NCBI GenBank assembly: GCA_003597945.1
Contig: QZJS01000091.1
Coordinates: 1 to 61,985, forward strand
Source of the DNA: Desulfobacteraceae bacterium
GTDB lineage: Bacteria; Desulfobacterota; Desulfobacteria; Desulfobacterales; Desulfosalsimonadaceae
Reading direction: 5' to 3'
DNA length: 61,985 bases
The position numbers and the translations under genes were made by a program. Position 1 is the first letter of the stretch. Each line of letters starts with the position of its first letter. The notes under the pieces are model-generated. The model had not been told where the DNA came from. It saw only the letters and a list, made by a program, of their open reading frames with translations, and made no database searches. Shown here piece after piece: positions 58,678 through 61,985 of the stretch.

Positions 58678-58702
58678 CCGCCGCTGCAAAATCCAGTGGC
58701 GG
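58678..58702. other. 9-bp stem hairpin between ihfA and the NtrC-type gene
   Basis: CCGCCGCTG and CAGTGGCGG (one G-U pair) with a 7-nt loop CAAAATC, between two convergent genes. No T run follows on either strand, so it may be a weak or Rho-assisted end rather than a classic terminator. Confidence 0.4.
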
Positions 58703-58753
58703 TGGCACTCAGTTTGCGAACAAACAATGGGTGGCTTTCCCGCCCTTGCCGTT

Positions 58754-60121
58754 TTAGAGATTATAGTTCTTAATCTTGCTCAGCAATGACGGATGACTGA
58801 TTTCAAGAAGCCGGGCCGCCTGGGACCGGTTGCCACCGGTGGCCGCCAGCGCCCGCCGGATTAAATCCTTTTCCATTATCTCTTTTCCGATTTTTATTGA
58901 AAATCCTTGCGCATCATCTTCCGCCTCCCCTGCCGAATCCATACGGGACCGGGCCTCCGGAAAATTTTCCGGAAATAGCGTCTCGTCCTCGGCAAGCACC
59001 ACGGCACGTTCTATCATATTTTCGAGCTCACGTACATTTCCCGGCCATGAATGGCTGAGTAAAAGGTTCATGGCGGCCGATGATATGCCTTTGATCGGTT
59101 TATCAAATTTTCTGCTCATCCGTTCCACAAAGAATTGACTCAGGATCGGAATATCCTCAGGCCTGGCAGAAAGCGGCGGCAGATGAATATGCAAGACGTT
59201 GAGACGAAAAAAGAGATCCCCACGAAACCCGCCGGTTTTCACCGCATGCTCGAGATTTTTCGATGTTGCCGCTATGACACGAACATTGACCCGCCTGGCC
59301 TGGGTTTCACCTACGGGTCGAATCTCGTTGTCATGCAGAACGCGCAGCAGTTTTGCCTGTAATGACATTGGCAGGTCGCCGATTTCATCCAGAAACAGAA
59401 TGCCGCCTGCAGCCGCCTCGAACAGACCCTTGCGATCCCGATCCGCGCCAGTGAATGCGCCTTTGCGATAACCAAACATTTCAGATTCAAGTAAAGCTTC
59501 AGGTATTCCAGCACAATTTACTGAAATAAAAGGTTTTGACGATTTATTGCTTTGCGTATAAATACCCCTGGCAATCAATTCCTTGCCGGTGCCGCTGTCA
59601 CCTGTAATCAGCACGGTGGCATCATATTGTGATGCCTTGGCGGCCAGATCGAACACGGATTGCATCACCTTGCTTTTTCCGATCATGCTTGCAAAACCGG
59701 TTTTCTGCTCAATGGCCTGAATTTGTTCTTTCAGTCTGATGTTTTCAGATTTTAGACTTTCCCTTTCTTCCGCTTTCTTTAGCGTCAAGAGAACTTCATC
59801 TGGTTTGAACGGTTTGGAAATATAATCATAGGCTCCGAGTTTCATTGCTTCCACAGCGTTATCGATGGTGCCGTAAGCTGACATCATGATCACGCAGGTA
59901 TCCTTTAAATGTTGTCCGGCAGATTGCAAAAACTTCATTCCGTCCATTCGAGGCATACGGATGTCACAAAAGATATAATCGTAACGATCCTGTTCAATAC
60001 GTTCCAGCGCAATCCGGCCATCAGGGGCGGACTCTGTGAGAAATCCGGATTCGCTCAGCAGCGTGGTCAGCATGTGCCGCATATTTTCTTCATCATCAAT
60101 AACAAGAATTCGTTTTTGCAT
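58754..60121 (-). CDS. NtrC-family sigma-54 response regulator
   Basis: 455 residues from the ATG at 60121 (AAGGTGA upstream), preferred over an in-frame TTG at 60139. Receiver with D53 (FCDIRMPRMDG) and KPFKPDEV; AAA+ domain with ITGDSGTGKELIA (Walker A), the sigma-54-contacting GAFTGA loop (about 221-226), ILFLDEIGDLP (Walker B) and the Arg fingers; C-terminal Fis-type helix-turn-helix (LAATGGNRSQAARLLEISHP). It activates sigma-54 promoters after phosphorylation by the kinase upstream, whose stop lies 14 bp before this ATG. Its targets are not visible here. Confidence 0.95.
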   Translation of the reverse strand: MQKRILVIDDEENMRHMLTTLLSESGFLTESAPDGRIALERIEQDRYDYIFCDIRMPRMDGMKFLQSAGQHLKDTCVIMMSAYGTIDNAVEAMKLGAYDYISKPFKPDEVLLTLKKAEERESLKSENIRLKEQIQAIEQKTGFASMIGKSKVMQSVFDLAAKASQYDATVLITGDSGTGKELIARGIYTQSNKSSKPFISVNCAGIPEALLESEMFGYRKGAFTGADRDRKGLFEAAAGGILFLDEIGDLPMSLQAKLLRVLHDNEIRPVGETQARRVNVRVIAATSKNLEHAVKTGGFRGDLFFRLNVLHIHLPPLSARPEDIPILSQFFVERMSRKFDKPIKGISSAAMNLLLSHSWPGNVRELENMIERAVVLAEDETLFPENFPEARSRMDSAGEAEDDAQGFSIKIGKEIMEKDLIRRALAATGGNRSQAARLLEISHPSLLSKIKNYNL

Positions 60122-60135
60122 CGACGTCTTCACCT

Positions 60136-61665
60136 TCAAGAGGTTTCATTAATCGGAGATTTTTCACATGCCGCCAGGGCCGCCGGATCAGGCAATGGAA
60201 GCGTTATTGTCATGATGGTACCCCTTCCGGGCTCAGTTTCAACATTTAGCGTGCCGCCGGCCTGTTCAATGATCATATAACTTACGGAAAGACCAAGGCC
60301 AGTGCCCTTCCCCGGCTCTTTTGTGGTATAAAACGGATCAAAGATATTGTCGATATTTTCCTGATCAATGCCGGCGCCGTTATCCGCGACCATTAGACGG
60401 ATATAAGGGTTCCCGGGCAGACTAACGGTGATCAGGCGGATCTCGCCGGCATCAGGCCTTAAGGAAACTGCAATGGCGTCGGCGGCATTGATCAGCAGGT
60501 TTAACAGCACCTGACGAATCTGCTGCGGGTCCCCGACGATGGTGTCGGATGAAGCTGAAAATTCGCACTTGATGCGTATATTTTTCATCAAAGGCTGATG
60601 CGTCATCATGGCGACGACATCACTGAGAAGATCGTGCAGCTTAAACGCAACGATATTGGCAGCCGCAGGCCTTGAAAAATCAAGCAACTGTCGGACAATG
60701 ACGTTGATACGATTGATTTCGGATTCGGACCGTTCGATGTAATCCTGCGCGACATCATCGGTTCGGACAAATGGACGTTGTTTGAGCAGACCGAGATATC
60801 CCAGCACAATACCGATGGGGTTGCCGATTTCATGTGAAAGCCCCGCGGACAAACGACCGATGGATGCCAGTTTTTCAGCCCGGATCATTTCCGCCTGCGC
60901 TTTTTTCAGGTCCGTATTGGCTTTTTCAAGCAAAACCAATGAATTCAACAATTTATTCTTGTCCGCTTCGATATGCTGCATCATGCGATTCAACGCGTCG
61001 GATAACTGAAAAAATTCAGGGTGCCGTTTCTCGGCAGGAATAAAGAGCTGGCCCGTATCTCGATAACCTTCCGTCATTTTGACCATTTTTTTTAACGGTC
61101 TCAAAATCAGGCCGGAAAATCGGTACAGGGCAAACAGAAACAAAATAACCAGATTAATAGACAGATACATCACCACAAACTTTTGAGATTTTCGAATCGT
61201 GTGATAGACATCGTCCAGCATCACCACAACCGTCCCCGCTCCCAGTGTTTGAGAATCGTATGTGAGCACGTCTGATATAATGACAAATTTATTCTGCTTT
61301 CCGAATACGCCCCATGTTTCTCCCTGGTACTTTATTTGTGATTGATTGAGATCAAGGCTGGCTGCCGTCATGTCAATAATATCATCCCACATGCCGTCTT
61401 GGTTATCACCATAGCAATAGCGATCACCGTTTTCCGCCATCAAACAAACATAGTTCCAGTCACGTATTCCGATAATATCAATGAAGGATGACGGTTGATG
61501 AAAAAATCCGGACGCCGCGGATGAAAATATTTGGCGCTCCCTGTTGATTTTATCCTTCACGAATTCATTACTCATCACAGTGACAATCACGATGTGAGTT
61601 GCCAGAATGGTCACAAACAGTAACAATAAAAGGTTCACCGAAATTTTAGATCTAAGGCTGCGCAT
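60136..61665 (-). CDS. Membrane histidine kinase paired with the NtrC-type regulator
   Basis: 509 residues from the ATG at 61665, where the first membrane helix begins correctly; an ATG at 61719 is also in frame and neither has a strong ribosome-binding site. One transmembrane helix (NLLLLLFVTILATHIVIVTV), an extracytoplasmic part of about 130 residues (WNYVCLMAENGDRYCYGDN, possibly a Cys-containing sensor), a second helix (VVMYLSINLVILFLFALY), HAMP, HisKA with LSAGLSHEIGNPIGIVLGY (His near 278), and HATPase with NLLINAADAIA, DNGAGID and GKGTGLGL. It should phosphorylate the downstream regulator. Confidence 0.93.
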   Translation of the reverse strand: MRSLRSKISVNLLLLLFVTILATHIVIVTVMSNEFVKDKINRERQIFSSAASGFFHQPSSFIDIIGIRDWNYVCLMAENGDRYCYGDNQDGMWDDIIDMTAASLDLNQSQIKYQGETWGVFGKQNKFVIISDVLTYDSQTLGAGTVVVMLDDVYHTIRKSQKFVVMYLSINLVILFLFALYRFSGLILRPLKKMVKMTEGYRDTGQLFIPAEKRHPEFFQLSDALNRMMQHIEADKNKLLNSLVLLEKANTDLKKAQAEMIRAEKLASIGRLSAGLSHEIGNPIGIVLGYLGLLKQRPFVRTDDVAQDYIERSESEINRINVIVRQLLDFSRPAAANIVAFKLHDLLSDVVAMMTHQPLMKNIRIKCEFSASSDTIVGDPQQIRQVLLNLLINAADAIAVSLRPDAGEIRLITVSLPGNPYIRLMVADNGAGIDQENIDNIFDPFYTTKEPGKGTGLGLSVSYMIIEQAGGTLNVETEPGRGTIMTITLPLPDPAALAACEKSPINETS

Positions 61666-61814
61666 ATTGTAAAATTCCGTTAATACCATTAATAAAGTAA
61701 TAATCTCAGCGATGCGCATTCAAGGTCTTTTTATAAGCACATCATTTACATAAAATATTGGCACTTACATCATCATAAATGATTAACTCCGTGTCCGCAA
61801 TCAATTTTCACGAG

Positions 61815-61981
61815 GGAGGGGGTCAAGCCTTGATTTATGATTAATTACACGATGGAGGCTTTCAGCAAACGAGGGGGGTCACAAACGAGGGGGGTCAAAC
61901 CTTGATTTGTGATTAATTAAAGAAGCGGCAAGGTTGAGTGCCTCCCACAGCCGATTAATCACAAATCAAGGTTTGACCCCC
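61815..61981. repeat. REP-like repeat cluster
   Basis: A repeated unit GGGGTCAAACCTTGATTTGTG-type is present at 61818-61847 (slightly diverged), at 61890-61917, and inverted at 61954-61981; the last two are perfect complements over 28 bp with a 36-bp centre. A 15-bp direct duplication starting AAACGAGGGG lies at 61867-61881 and 61883-61897. No gene is seen in 61720-61985. Such GGGGTCAAACCTTGA units are commonly linked to RAYT transposases in deltaproteobacteria, from memory, so one may lie just past the window edge. Confidence 0.75.
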
Positions 61982-61985
61982 TGGC

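Noticed and set aside
58678..58702. Intrinsic terminator for ihfA
   Set aside because: The stem is fair but no T run follows; kept only as a hairpin.

Overview
The window looks like chromosome of an anaerobic, Gram-negative member of the Desulfobacterota, probably Desulfobacterales. This is inferred from gene content, not from a database search: large PAS-rich hybrid histidine kinases, a pentahaem nitrite reductase relic, sodium-pump decarboxylase subunits, a hemerythrin-like protein, and deltaproteobacterial housekeeping genes (smc-ftsY, glyQ-glyS, recO, mgtE, mfd, ihfA). Base composition is even and moderately GC-rich. AT-rich exceptions are mainly the vapBC module and a few promoters.

Positions 1-10900 (minus strand) are a signalling island. 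A LytS-type 5TM hybrid kinase is translationally coupled to a small cobalamin-binding protein carrying the W-x9-EH and E-x-H-x-x-G signatures of CarH-type light sensors, which is coupled in turn to a PAS protein running off the window edge. Next come a vapBC module beside the remains of a third hybrid kinase, a transglutaminase-like lipoprotein, and a chain of Cache-domain kinase, single-domain receiver and hybrid kinase. Positions 10900-20000 hold a pcm relic, a nitronate-monooxygenase-like enzyme, an amidohydrolase, an AbrB/PIN toxin-antitoxin pair immediately upstream of a YhaO/YhaN-type (SbcD/SbcC-like) nuclease-ATPase pair, and a RHH/MazF pair. There are thus three toxin-antitoxin modules within 16 kb.

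Positions 20200-30400 carry a decayed nrfA, a probable operon of SLC13-type transporter, OadG-like subunit, OadB-like sodium-pump subunit and CBS-domain protein (no carboxyltransferase nearby), a hemerythrin-like protein with a very acidic partner, a 149-bp MITE-like element, a NAPE-PLD-like lipoprotein hydrolase and a divergent MFS carrier. At 29661-36088 a 1893-residue Ser/Thr-kinase/ATPase/GAF/PAS/histidine-kinase protein is coupled to a lactonase-fold protein that has lost the usual bridging Asp.

From 36424 to 60139 the content is mostly core: smc, ftsY, HU, acyP-ligA, a nucleoside phosphorylase, glyQ-glyS, GHMP kinase-recO-mgtE-RodZ-like-SurA-like-mfd, tRNA-Thr(CGU) and ihfA. An NtrC-type regulator and its kinase follow, and the window ends in REP-like inverted repeats. 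ATGA start/stop overlaps are common, so many pairs are probably translated together. The most promising unusual item is the CarH-like cobalamin module in a kinase operon of a presumed anaerobe. The TA plus YhaO/YhaN cluster and the alpha-less Na+-pump operon come next.
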